Shown here: positions 42,287 to 52,744 of the stretch, piece by piece
How positions within the stretch are numbered: the stretch's first letter is position 1
Layout: every line of letters begins with the position of its first letter
NCBI GenBank assembly: GCA_963823675.1
Contig: CAWGMT010000011.1
Span: 248,001 to 312,000, forward strand
Direction of reading: 5' to 3'
From: CAWGMT01 sp963823675
GTDB lineage: Bacteria; Planctomycetota; Planctomycetia; Isosphaerales; Isosphaeraceae
DNA: 64,000 bases
Notes under the pieces: generated by a model
The model's input: the letters and a program-made list of their open reading frames with translations, nothing else
Database searches by the model: none
Told to the model about the DNA's origin: nothing
Translations under genes and position numbers: made by a program

Positions 42287-45284
42287 TTACCGGCTCGCCC
42301 GTCTGCGAATGGACGTGCGGGCGTCTTCGGGCAATTCGAGCATCTGGCCCACGATGAGGCTACTGGGGTCGTCGATGATGTCGCGGTTCAGGTCGAGGAT
42401 CTCGTTGGCCCGGCGGGAGCTGCCCAGGGTGTCGCGGGCAATGGACCGCAGCGTGTCATTGGGCCTCACCTTGTAAACCGGCCGGGTGTCCGCGATGGTA
42501 CTGGATTCGCCGTTTGCCGACCGTGATCGGCGTCCGGCCCGGCTGTCGGGCTCATCGTCGGGGCCTTCTCCGGCAGTCAGATCGGCGCGGCGCTCGGCCG
42601 AGCGGCGGTCGCGGGAGAAGATCGAGTCGGAGCTGGCGGCCGGCAGCTCGAGCTCGCTGGAGGTCCGGCTCGAGCGCTGGATCGGGATGCCGTCGTCCGA
42701 AGTCGATAGCTGGTTGGTCCGAGCGCCGGCCGTTCCGCGGCGGGGCGCCGCCGATTCGGCGGCCGTTTCGGACGCGTCGGTCATGCCGTTGCCGCGACGG
42801 TCCCGCGCGGCCGGTGGATCGCCTGGCTTCGTTCCCCTGCCGGCGCGAGGCGACCGCGCGTGCTCGCCCGGCGGGTCGATGTAATTCGGGTCGAGATCTT
42901 CCGGAGGGGGGATGATGATGACGTCATTGACGTGCAGACCGTCGATCTGCGGACAGCGGTCGGCATTCGCTTTCCACAAGGCACGGTAGTATCGGCCCGA
43001 GCCATAATATTGCCCGGAAATCGTCCAGAAGTTCTCGCCAGTCTCGACGACGTGGGGAACTGTCTCGACCCGTCGCGCGCCGGCGGCCGATCCGGATTGT
43101 CCACCGGCGCGCCTGGTCGAGTTGGTTTCCAGGTTCCCCATGACGGCGCGCGACCGGGGCGACTCCATCTCGAAGCTCATGTCCCTGGCGGCATGGCCAC
43201 GGGCGTCGCGAATCGAGTCGGATCCGGCCGCTGCGTCGTCGCCACCGGCGGTTCGCGAATCGGGCTCGTCGCCCGCTGCCAGCGGCACCTTGCCGCTGTT
43301 GCGAATCGGTACCCAGCCCGGGGGGGTGGTTTCGGTCGCGGCAGGCGCACTCGAGTCAGGAGGGCTTTCCGCTCGATTCTTGGAAGAGGCAATCGGCTCG
43401 TCTGACCGGGCGCTTGCGGGCTCGACTTTCGCGGCGGGATCAGGCGACCGGGTTGAGCTTGAGTTCGAGAGAGGCGCCGGGGTTTCAGCCGGCTTGGTTT
43501 CCGGCGTCGCCGGCTTCTCACCGGTCTGGGACGCGGACGAGCTGGGTTCTGGCTCGCTGTTCAAACTGGGCACGAGCTGGACCTCGCCCTTGTGTGCGGC
43601 TTCCGAGCCGGAGCTCGGGGCTGCCGGCGAGCCCGGTGTTGATTTCGGTTCGGAGGAGGGGGCATCGCGCATGGGCGAATTCGCCAAGCTCGGGCCGAGC
43701 TGCGGCTTGTCGTTCGATCTGGGCTCGGCTTGCGCCTCGATCGCGGGACCATGTTCAGGATCGGGAGCCGGCTCGGGCTTGGAGTTCGCGGCATCGGTTG
43801 CGGGCTTGGATTGGCTGGTACCAGGCCCTTTGGCGGCATCGCGACCGACTTCGGGCGCGCCTTGGTCGTGCTCGGGCGCCGGACTCGAGGCTGGTAAGAG
43901 CCCGGCAGCCGTGATGGCCGGGGCAGTTACCGGTGGCGCGGCTTCAACGGCTGCCAGCGGCGGCACCTCCGCAGTTTGGCCTGACCCAGCCGGCGGATTG
44001 GCCGGGGGAGGAACCAGGGCTGAATCCGCTGCCTTCGCGGCCGGCGTGGGCACGGAATCCAGCGAAAGCGGGGCCGGCGCTGGCAGGGGCCGGGGCTGGC
44101 TCCGGCTCCTTCGCAGCGGGCGAGGGCGCCGGCTTCTGCGTGCCGCCGTCCTCTGGCCCCTTCTCGGGCTTTGCTGCCAACGGGGCCGGCGCGGGAGCCG
44201 GCTCGGGTGGCGCCGAGGCGACGGGCGCGCTCTTGCCGGCCTCCGTCGCGGCTTGGTCCTGGCCGCCGGCGGGTGGTGGAGCAGGGGGTGCCGACTCCGG
44301 GGTTGACGCCAGGAGCGTCGCCCCGTCTTTGGCCAGCGACGAAGCCGGCGGTGGCAGTGTTTCCGAAGCCGCGACCATGAGCCCGGGAGCCGAAACGACC
44401 GACGATTCTGTTCTGGCCGGCGTCGACTTCTCGGCGCCCGCCAGGCCCGTCTGCCCGTTGGGCGCTATGAGAGGCAAGGGTGGGTCGGATGGCGCTGCGA
44501 TCGCCGAGGAAGAGGTGCTTTCCCCCGGTGCGAGTGTGGCCGGAGCTGCCGCGACCGGCGCGGCCGTCTTGGGCTGTTCGCTCTTCGGTGGAGCGGCCCC
44601 TGATTGGGATGGTTCCCGTCCCGCGGGCTTGGACGCGGCCGCCGCGATCTTGTCCGCCTTGCTCCCGGCTGACTCCTTGCCGCTTTGGCCGCTTGCCGCC
44701 TGCTTGGCGGAAATCTGGTTCACGGGCGGCGTCTTGGTGCCCTTCCACTGGGTGTATTCGATCCCACTCAAGATCAGCACCGATGCCACCGCGGCCAGCG
44801 AATGCCGCGGATAGCGAACCATCACGCCCCAGACCCTCGATCCCACAGCCCGCAGGAGGTGCCAGAGCGTGATCAGCAGATTGCGTGCGAGCTCGACGGC
44901 CATGCCGCCGGCGCGACGGCTTGCGGGCCTGGTCTCGTCGTCCGATTCGGCTTCCGCCTCTTGCTCGGCTCGGTCTCGGTTGGCGGCCTGCGCGGAACCG
45001 GCGGGCGGCGCGGCAGGATCGCCGGCATCGGGCTCGGCGGCCCGGTTGCGTGCGGCGGCCCGGCCGCGATGCTTCGGTTCCGCCTTGCCAGGGGCGGCAT
45101 GGCCGCGTGGGACTTCGGCCGCGTGCGCCGGTCCCGCGTCGGCTGCGGCCGTGCTCGTGCTGGTCGCGGCCGGTATCTCGGTTGGCTCGGCGGGGCTCGC
45201 GGTTGCTGGTGATGCTCCCGCGCTGGCCACGGTAGGTCCACCCGGCCCTACGGCCGGCCCGATGATGATGTGGGGTTCGGACAT
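42287..45284 (-). CDS. Membrane-anchored LysM-domain protein, one frameshift
   Basis: From the ATG at 45284. N-terminal Ala/Pro-rich cytoplasmic part, one transmembrane helix (RYPRHSLAAVASVLILSGIE Y), then several hundred residues of Pro/Ala/Ser/Glu-rich linker. Two LysM domains lie near the end: VVETGENFWTISGQYYGSGR and YKVRPNDTLRSIARDTLGSS with ILDLNRDIIDD. A one-base shift near 44,050 inside the linker splits the gene; repaired length ~1,000 residues. It overlaps the 3' end of rsmH by 37 bp. A bitopic LysM protein in the position of ftsL/ftsI next to rsmH suggests a cell-envelope role. Confidence 0.7.
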
Positions 45285-46184
45285 CGCTCCACCACCCTTA
45301 ACTTGGCGCTACGCGCTCTGGGGTTGACGGCCGCTTCCTGGGCCGTCGCGGTCACGGGTTTCTTGGTCAGCACGATCAGATCGGGGTTCTTCTTGTACGC
45401 CCACTTGACGCGGCGGTCTTCCAGCGAGTGGAAGCTGATCATCGCGGCACGGCCTCCCGGCGCCAGGACGCCGGGAATGATTTCGAGCACACGGTCGAGC
45501 TGGTCCAGCTCATGATTGACTGCAATCCGCAGCGCCTGGAAGACGCGCGTGGCCGGGTCGATCGGCCCGTGCCGTGCCTTGCCGGGCACGCTGCGCCGCA
45601 CGAGCTCGGCCAGCTCGCCGGTGGTCCGGATCGGCCGGACGCGGCGGGTTTCCACGATCCGGCGGCTGATGCGCCGGCTGAACCTCTCCTCCCCGAAATC
45701 GAAGAACACCTGGGCGAGCTTGGCCTCCGGCAGCCGGTTGATCAGCTCGGCGGCCGTGGGACCGGGCTCGCTCGGGTCGAACCGCATGTCGAGCGGTCCG
45801 TCGACCATGAAGCTGAAGCCGCGATCTTCCCACGCAAGCTGGTCCGAAGAGAGCCCCAGGTCCAGAAGAATTCCCTGAACCTCCTTGATCCCCAGCTCGT
45901 CGAGCACATGGCCGATCTCGCCATACGCCGCGTGCACCAAGGTCACCGGCAGCGACCGGCCCAGCGCTGCGCCGCGGCGTTCACGGCCTCGGCGCCAGGG
46001 CCAGCATGGCCGGATCGCGATCCAGCCCGATCACCCGGCCGCCCGGTCCGATCCTGCGCGCCAGGGCCACAGTATGACCGCCACCGCCGGCCGTCCCGTC
46101 CACGATGATCGCAGCGGCGCCCTCCCGAGGCACCAGCCAATCTACGACCTCGTCAACCAGAACTGGCTGATGGAGTGATCCCAT
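45248..46184 (-). CDS. rsmH: 16S rRNA (cytosine-1402-N4)-methyltransferase, two frameshifts
   Basis: From the ATG at 46184. HQPVLVDEVVDWLVP, IIVDGTAGGGGHTVALARRI and VIGLDRDPAMLA are the RsmH/MraW N-terminal SAM-binding blocks. GILLDLGLSSDQLAWEDRGF SFM, PLDMRFDP and MISFHSLEDRRVKWAYK are equally characteristic of the family. The frame changes twice in 45,940-46,000, between AMLALA and LPVTLVHAAYGE, each repaired by one base in GC-rich tracts. Because rsmH is a conserved single-copy gene, errors in the sequence are the simplest explanation. It methylates N4 of C1402 in 16S rRNA. Confidence 0.9.
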
Positions 46185-46494
46185 GGCGGCTTTCGTGCTC
46201 GAAGAAGATGGCTCAAGACGGGACGAATCAAGCCGCGCTGCGCCAGAACGCAATCAGAACCAGACATGAGCTTGGCCACGCGCGACTCTAAACAAACCGC
46301 CGCGGATGTCAAGCCCGGTTCAAGGCCGCCAAGGCGCCGCGCAAGAATCCGGCCTATCGTCTCTATCGGAACTCCCTGGACCGAACTTGAGCCGCGGATG
46401 AAAATGGCGCTCGTGAGATCGCTACCCGGCGGCATGATTGGCAGTCTCCTCGGAGGAAACCCCATTGCAAACATCACCCATGGAAGAGCGCCCG
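46185..46494. other. Intergenic between divergent genes
   Basis: 310 bp upstream of both rsmH (minus) and the esterase (plus); should contain both promoters. No clear consensus promoter or palindrome recognised. Confidence 0.45.
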
Positions 46495-48526
46495 ATGTCA
46501 TCCCGCTGGCCTCTTCCGGTGCTCTGGCTCGTCTTGACTTCGCTGGCGAGGGCGGATGGCCCGCAAGACAACCTTCTCGACCGGGTGCGCCCGATCCCTC
46601 CCAAGGGCATCGCCCTGGCCGAGGCCGATCGCTCGGAGCTTCAGGCCGGCGTGGATGCACTTGGCCAGGAGATCGAGGCGCTTCGAACTGCGCTAAAGAG
46701 CAAGCCTGAGCTACTGTCGCTCTTGCCGGATGTGCAGATCTATCACAACGCGGTCCGTTACGCTCTGGCCCACGATGAATTCTTCAAGCTCAGAGAAGTT
46801 TCCGTGGCCAGGGCACTGGTCCGGCAAGGACAGGAAAGAGCCCGGCAGTTGCGCGCGGGAAAGGCGGCGTGGAACATGGCCACCGGGCTGCTCGTGCGGG
46901 GCTATCTCTCGAAGATCGACGGCTCGGTCCAGCCTTATGGCCTGGTGGTGCCGGCATCGTTCCAGCCAGATCGGCCCCATCGATTCCGCCTCGATGTGTG
47001 GTGCCATGGCCGCGGCGAGACGCTCAGCGAGCTCAACTTCATCGATGGCCGGCAGACCTCGCCCGGCGAATTCACACCGACCGATGCCTTTGTGCTCCAT
47101 CCCTACGGCCGCTATTGCAACGCCAACAAGTTCGCGGGCGAAATCGACCTCTTCGAGGCGATCGACGACGTCAAGAAACACTATCCCATCGATGAAAACC
47201 GCCTGGTGATGCGCGGCTTTTCCATGGGAGGCGCGGCCTGCTGGCAGTTTGCCGTGCACTATCCCAGTGTCTGGGCCGCGGCCGCGCCCGGCGGCGGGCT
47301 TCGCCGAGACGCCCGAATTCTTGAAGATCTTCCAGAACGAGAAGCTCCGTCCCACCTCGTATGAGCAGAAATTATGGCATCTTTATAACTGCACAGACTA
47401 CGCCTTGAACCTGTTCAACTGCCCGACCGTGGCCTACAGCGGCGAAAACGACCGCCAGAAACAGGCGGCCGACGTGATGGCCAGGGCCTTGCAAGCCGAG
47501 GGCATCGAGCTGGCGCACGTGATCGGGGCCAAGGCCGGCCATCAATACACACGGGATGCGAAAGCCGAGATCAATCGCCGCATTGATCGCATCGCCCTTG
47601 TGGGCCGGGATGTCTTGCCCGCGAAGGTTTGCTTCACGACCTGGACCTTGCGCTACAATCGCTCGCACTGGGTCGAGATCGATGGGCTCGAGCAGCACTG
47701 GGCCCAAGCGCGCGTCGAGGCCGACCTATCCAGGGGCCAGGGCGCCGGTCCGAAGATCAGGACGAAGAATGTCTCCGCCTTGACGCTTTCCATTCCCGCG
47801 GGTCTCTGTCCGTTCGATATCCGCACCAAGCCCAAGGTCGAAATCGACGGGCTCGAGCTCGAAGCGCCCAGGCCGCTCTCCGACCGTTCCTGGGTTGCGC
47901 ATTTCCGCAAGGTCGAGGGCGCGTGGAAGCTGGAAGCGGCGGTTGACGATAACGCCTTGCGAAAGCGGCACGGGCTCCAGGGCCCGATCGACGATGCGTT
48001 CATGGACAGCTTCATCATGGTCCGGCCGACCGGCCAGTCGCCGAATGCCAAGGTCGCCAAGTGGGCGGCTGCCGAGATGCAGCACGCCATCGACCACTGG
48101 CGACGCCAGTTCCGGGGCGAGGCCCGGGTGAAGGACGACCAGGACATCAACGATGCCGACATCGCGGCTCATCATCTGATCCTCTGGGGTGACCCTGCGA
48201 GCAACGCCATGCTGGCCAGGATCCTCGAGCGGCTGCCGGTGAAGTGGGGCCACGACGTCGTGCGACTGGGAGAAAGGACCTACGCGGCCGACCATCATGT
48301 TCCGCTGCTCATTTATCCCAATCCGCTGAATCCAAAGCGCTACATCGTGATCAATAGCGGTTTCACTTTCCGCGAGTACGACTACCTCAACAACGCCAGG
48401 CAGGTGCCCAAGCTTCCCGACTACGCCGTGATCGACGTCGACGTACCCGTTTTATCGCGAACTCCGGGCGGCATCGTCACCGCGGGGTTCTTCACTGAAG
48501 AGTGGGCCATGCCGGTGGCCAGGTAG
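46495..48526 (+). CDS. Secreted esterase/prolyl-oligopeptidase-like protein, one frameshift
   Basis: From the ATG at 46495 (MSSRWPLPVLWLVLTSLARA, signal peptide). PYGLVVPASFQPDRPHRFRL and LDVWCHGRGETLSELNF lead to the elbow VMRGFSMGGAACWQFAVHYP. A one-base shift near 47,295 (GGC repeat) is followed by CPTVAYSGENDRQKQAA (acid) and IGAKAGHQYTRDA (His). The ~350-residue C-terminal half contains NVSALTLSIP and ends in a segment found in planctomycete peptidase-like proteins (LILWGDPASNAMLARILERL). Repaired length ~675 residues. Likely exported; substrate unknown. Confidence 0.75.
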
Positions 48527-48703
48527 TGGCTCGCTTAAGCTGGCGACGCTTGAGTCAGTAACCAGACGCATCGCTATGTCGGTCCTGACGCTGCGACTTT
48601 TGGCCGTCACGACGGCGACCGCCGGACGAGAATCTTGTCTGCCAGTGTCCATTGGATGTACGCTTTGGCCCCGCGCGGCTCTGACTGCTGGCTGGAGGAA
48701 AGG

Positions 48704-50311
48704 ATGCAATCGGGGCGAATCTGTTTCCTGGTAGCGACTCTCAGCGCCGCATACGTCGCCGCCGGAGCCGTGACGAACCTGATACCTGATGAATCGCGTG
48801 CGCTCTTCTCGCTGTGTCTGATTACGATCCTCTCGATGATCGCTTCGACGTTCGCCAAGATGCAGCCGCGCGAGATGATTACGGCAATGGTTGCGGCAAC
48901 GGTGCTGTCAATGTTCGTAATCTACTGTTGGCGGCGGCTGTTCGATCCGATGGCAGCAGTCGGGCCGGTCCCGCGGTCTCTAGAACCGCTCGCGTTAGTC
49001 GTGCTCGGTGTCATAAACATCGGAGCGGCCACCATTACCGCTCTGGTTTTTTCAGCGAATCGCCGGGTGTTTCGATTTCGGTGGATTGTGTTTGGCGCGA
49101 CGGGAACGGTGTTGTTCGCCCTCTGCGTGACGGCGTCTCGATGGGGTGAGGAAGCGATTTCACTTCAGGTGTTCCTGCGGCGAATCGTCATGCTCGAACA
49201 ATCTTCTGATCGAGTTGACTGGGGCAACCGCCAGGAATTGAGCACCGCATTGGCGATCCTTGGCCGCCAGCGTGAGGCTCGCGAGATTGAGCTTTGCCCC
49301 GACGCCGTCGGACAGGAACTGTCTGACCCTCCCGACACACTCGATTCAGACCCACCGTTTGTCGTGACGCCGTGGCGAGAAGCCATTACCAAAATCGCGG
49401 CAGAACAGCGGTTGGTCGTGATCATGGAGGCTCATACCGTCAGCGAACATCGCGCGTGGATCGGACAGACACTTGGTTTTTTTCGTGCGGCCGGGTTCAC
49501 CCACTATTTCGCAGAGACGATCGCCGAATCTGGCTCGACATTGAAATCCCGCGGATATCCGACTTCGAGAACGGGGTTTTACACGCTCGATCCACGATTC
49601 GGGAACCTGGTGCGGACGGCCATCCACCTCGGATTCAAACTCGGCGGTTACGATCTCTTTGAACCTGATTTCGACAGGCGTGAAGAGTACCAGGCAGCCA
49701 CGCTGGCAGCAACGTTCGCCTCGCGACCGGATATCAGGATGGTGGTGCATGCCGGGCATGGGCACGTCTTCAAGCATCCAGCTCGTAACGTCGGACGATA
49801 TATGGCCGCTAGACTGTGGGAAAAGACAGGCGTCGAACCGTTCACGATCTGGCAATTGTCCAACGAGTTGCCGAACGATGTCTATCGTCCTCTGATCCGC
49901 CGGATCGGTCCGATCACTGAGCCAGTGATGCTGGTGCCGCCGACTCGGCACGTGACGGAAGCGCTCTTCCCAGAGTCGTCAGTGCAACCGGCTGTCGATG
50001 CCGTCGTGATTCATCCGCCTCGACTCGGGCAGGAGCCAATGGATCGACGTGGAGCATCCATCGATCAGATGACGAGAGTGCTTGGAGTATGGCTGGGCAA
50101 CCAATGGCCCGTCGTGATCGCCGCCATTCGGGACGGGGAGCCCGACAATGCAATCGCCCTTGACCAAGTCATGCTGCGCCATGGCGAGACGGATTTCGAG
50201 CTCTGGCTCCCGTCCACCGACTATACAATTCGTGTCTGGAGTCTCGGTGGACCGCTCAGTGTTAAAGCGAACGTCAAATCAACGCCCGTTCGAGTTGAGA
50301 TAGTCCATTAG
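48704..50311 (+). CDS. Polytopic membrane protein with EreA/ChaN-like domain
   Basis: 535 codons from the ATG at 48704, preceded by a strong GGAGGAAAGG. Four to five N-terminal membrane helices (ICFLVATLSAAYVAAGAV, LFSLCLITILSMIAST, MITAMVAATVLSMFVIYC, LALVVLGVINIGAATITALV). The soluble part has VVIMEAHTVSEHRAWIGQTL and RMVVHAGHGHVFKH, resembling the His/Glu metal- or active-site motifs of the EreA/ChaN/TraB-like superfamily. The C-terminal ~130 residues are beta-rich. The function is unknown; erythromycin esterase activity should not be assumed. Confidence 0.6.
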   Translation: MQSGRICFLVATLSAAYVAAGAVTNLIPDESRALFSLCLITILSMIASTFAKMQPREMITAMVAATVLSMFVIYCWRRLFDPMAAVGPVPRSLEPLALVVLGVINIGAATITALVFSANRRVFRFRWIVFGATGTVLFALCVTASRWGEEAISLQVFLRRIVMLEQSSDRVDWGNRQELSTALAILGRQREAREIELCPDAVGQELSDPPDTLDSDPPFVVTPWREAITKIAAEQRLVVIMEAHTVSEHRAWIGQTLGFFRAAGFTHYFAETIAESGSTLKSRGYPTSRTGFYTLDPRFGNLVRTAIHLGFKLGGYDLFEPDFDRREEYQAATLAATFASRPDIRMVVHAGHGHVFKHPARNVGRYMAARLWEKTGVEPFTIWQLSNELPNDVYRPLIRRIGPITEPVMLVPPTRHVTEALFPESSVQPAVDAVVIHPPRLGQEPMDRRGASIDQMTRVLGVWLGNQWPVVIAAIRDGEPDNAIALDQVMLRHGETDFELWLPSTDYTIRVWSLGGPLSVKANVKSTPVRVEIVH

Positions 50312-50344
50312 AGGTTCACCCGGCAGAAGCGCGCGCTCCATTCA

Positions 50345-50600
50345 AATGACGCCCCGAAGGGGCCGCAACAGATCAGCCCAGGGCAACGCCCTGGGACAAG
50401 GAAGTCGAGGAAGGGCAAGCCCTGTAAGGGCGGCACATCCCTGGAGGGGCAGGCGCCACGGGATCGAGGTCCCCGGCCGTTCTTGTGGGAATGGAAGAAA
50501 CTGTTTCGCCCCTATAGGGCTTGAAGGTGGGTCCACGACGAGTTCCCAGGGCGTTGCCCTGGGCTGGTTTGTTCGGGCCCCTTCAGGGCGACGATTCGAC
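50345..50600. repeat. Large palindromic repeat, CCCAGGGC family, copy 3
   Basis: GCCCCGAAGGGGCCGCAAC, CCCAGGGCAACGCCCTGGG, TTTCGCCCCTATAGGGC, CCCAGGGCGTTGCCCTGGGC and GGGCCCCTTCAGGGCG in mirrored order. It lies between two plus-strand genes. Confidence 0.8.
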
Positions 50601-50688
50601 GTGTCTGATCGCGGTGGCGATCCGGGTGGTCGCCGATTAGAATCGGGTTGGGCTAAAGATCGCGTCACGCCGCGCGGAGCAGTTTGCC

Positions 50689-51942
50689 ATGCAAGAAGGG
50701 CCACAAACCGCAACCGAACGGAGTCGAGCCACGTCTTCCGCCGCCCCACCCAGGTCCCGGCGCCCTTTTGCACTGAGCGTGCGCGCACTCTTGATCGTGG
50801 TGCTCGTGCTGGGCGCCTGGCTGGGCTGGTTCGTGCGGAACGCGCGCATCCAGCACGAGGCGGTGGCCGCGGTCCAGAGGGCAGGGGGCTCCGTCGCTTA
50901 CGACATTGACTGGCGGAACGAGGGCTTCAACCCCTATGCCAGGCCGTGGACGCCCATGCGGCTCCTCGATGGCAAGCTCTGGGGCACGAAATGGCTGATC
51001 GATCACCTCGGTATCGACTACTTCGGCAGCGTCGTCACGGTGGACCTGATACCCAGGCGAGCCAACGACGCCGCACGCGCCACCGACGCGACCCTGGCGC
51101 TCGTGGGCCAGCTCGGCCGTCTGGATCACCTGAGACTCACCGGAACCGCCGTGACCGATGCCGGACTCGTGCACCTCAAGGGGCTATCCGGCCTGCGGGG
51201 CCTTCAACTTGGCAACACGCAGATCACCGACGCGGGTTTGGCCCATCTCAAGGGCTTGACCGAGCTCCACGAACTTCTCCTTTTCAATACGCCGGTCACC
51301 GACGCCGGCCTGGGCCACCTCCAGGCCTTGCCCAGCCTGGTGCTCCTGGACCTCGCGGGTACAAAGGTCACCGACGACGGCGTGATCGAGCTCGAGCGCG
51401 TCTCGAGCTTGCCACGTCCCGGCGTTACCGACCCGAGGGACAGGATGTTGCGGAGGGCGATGCAGGGCATCACGATCCAGGTCATCCGGGAGGAAGACGG
51501 GGCTCTCTATAACGCGCAGCCACGGGCGCTCAAGGACCTTGATTTCGCCCTGTCGCAGCCGATTCGCCTGTCGTGTCGGCTCCTTTCCAACCGCGTGCGT
51601 GTGATGGCCGATCGGGGCGAAAGGGCCGAGCTGATTGCGACGTGCAACGCAGTCTGCGGGCTCAAGACCGACGACAAGGTGAGCCTGCTCAAGCTGGCCC
51701 AAACCTGCGCGGCGTGCGTCAAGAGTCTCGACAACCCGCGTCTGACCGCTTTTTCGGCCGAGGAACGGCAAGCCCTCAAGGATCGCTGCGCCGACCGAGG
51801 AATCGCCGCATTGTCCCGAGCCGTCGAGCTCGGCCTGCGGAGCGTCCCTCATCTCGAGGATTATCGACTGGAGCCTCTCCATCGGCATCCTGGTTTCGCA
51901 CCGCTCGTCGAGAACGTGAAGGCGGCAAATGCCGGGAATTGA
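50689..51942 (+). CDS. Membrane-anchored leucine-rich-repeat protein
   Basis: 417 codons from the ATG at 50689. One membrane helix (ALSVRALLIVVLVLGAWLGW). LRRs at residues ~140-240: HLRLTGTAVTDAGLVHLKGL, GLQLGNTQITDAGLAHLKGL, ELLLFNTPVTDAGLGHLQAL, LLDLAGTKVTDDGVIEL, i.e. ~24-residue units with the T-x-VTDAGL pattern common in planctomycetes. A helical TPR-like C-terminus (SLLKLAQTCAACVKSLDNPR, AVELGLRSVPHLEDY) follows, similar to tails of planctomycete kinases. The gene overlaps the next by 14 bp. Confidence 0.75.
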   Translation: MQEGPQTATERSRATSSAAPPRSRRPFALSVRALLIVVLVLGAWLGWFVRNARIQHEAVAAVQRAGGSVAYDIDWRNEGFNPYARPWTPMRLLDGKLWGTKWLIDHLGIDYFGSVVTVDLIPRRANDAARATDATLALVGQLGRLDHLRLTGTAVTDAGLVHLKGLSGLRGLQLGNTQITDAGLAHLKGLTELHELLLFNTPVTDAGLGHLQALPSLVLLDLAGTKVTDDGVIELERVSSLPRPGVTDPRDRMLRRAMQGITIQVIREEDGALYNAQPRALKDLDFALSQPIRLSCRLLSNRVRVMADRGERAELIATCNAVCGLKTDDKVSLLKLAQTCAACVKSLDNPRLTAFSAEERQALKDRCADRGIAALSRAVELGLRSVPHLEDYRLEPLHRHPGFAPLVENVKAANAGN

Positions 51943-52714
51943 GCGAGATCAAGTGTCCAGCCCCATCGCTTTCTACGACGACCTTGCCCCGCTCTATCAC
52001 CTGGTTTACCCAGACTGGGAGCAGAGCCTCCAATCGCAATCCACCGCGCTGGCGGCGATCATCCGCCGGCACTGGGGAGACCCGATCCGAACGATTCTCG
52101 ACGTCTCATGCGGCATTGGCACTCAAGCGATCGGCCTGGCAGGCTTGGGCTACACCGTCACGGGCTCCGATCTTTCCCCCTGCGCCATCGAGCGGGCCGT
52201 CGTGGAATCACGGCGGCATCACGTGGAGATGCCGTTTTCCGTATGCGATATGCGCAATGCGTATACTCATCACCAGAAACAGTTTGATGTCGTCATCTCG
52301 TGTGATAACTCGATCACTCACCTTCTGAGCGATGACCAGATCAAGTCGGCGCTCGAGCAAATCTACCTCTGCACGAGGCCGGGCGGCGGTTGTCTGCTTA
52401 CCGTTCGCGATTATGACAAGGAGGAGCGGGGCAGGGGGCTCGTCAAGCCCTACGGAGTGCGAGCGAGCGGCGACTCGCGGTTCGTCGTCTTCCAGGTCTG
52501 GGATTTCACCGGCGACATTTATGACCTCGCGATGTACTTCGTCGAAGACGACGGCAAGAGCGAGATCTCTCGGGCACACGTCTTCCGCGCCCGCTATTAC
52601 GCGATCAGCCCCAACCGGCTGGTCCGTTTGTTGGAAGACGCGGGCTTCACGCGAGTCGAGCGGTTGGATGCTGGTTATTATCAGCCGGTCGTGATCGGGA
52701 CCCGAGCCAATTGA
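51929..52714 (+). CDS. Class I SAM-dependent methyltransferase
   Basis: 261 codons from the ATG at 51929. Motif I ILDVSCGIGTQAIGLAGLG, the acidic end of beta-2 (VTGSDLSP), motif II/III FDVVISCDNSITHLL and the LCTRPGGGCLLTVRDYD segment define a Rossmann-fold small-molecule methyltransferase. No membrane segment. It overlaps the LRR gene by 14 bp, so the two are probably translated from one transcript. The methyl acceptor is unknown. Confidence 0.85.
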   Translation: MPGIERDQVSSPIAFYDDLAPLYHLVYPDWEQSLQSQSTALAAIIRRHWGDPIRTILDVSCGIGTQAIGLAGLGYTVTGSDLSPCAIERAVVESRRHHVEMPFSVCDMRNAYTHHQKQFDVVISCDNSITHLLSDDQIKSALEQIYLCTRPGGGCLLTVRDYDKEERGRGLVKPYGVRASGDSRFVVFQVWDFTGDIYDLAMYFVEDDGKSEISRAHVFRARYYAISPNRLVRLLEDAGFTRVERLDAGYYQPVVIGTRAN

Positions 52715-52744
52715 ATCTGGCCGAACCCGCAAGAATGCAGCCAG

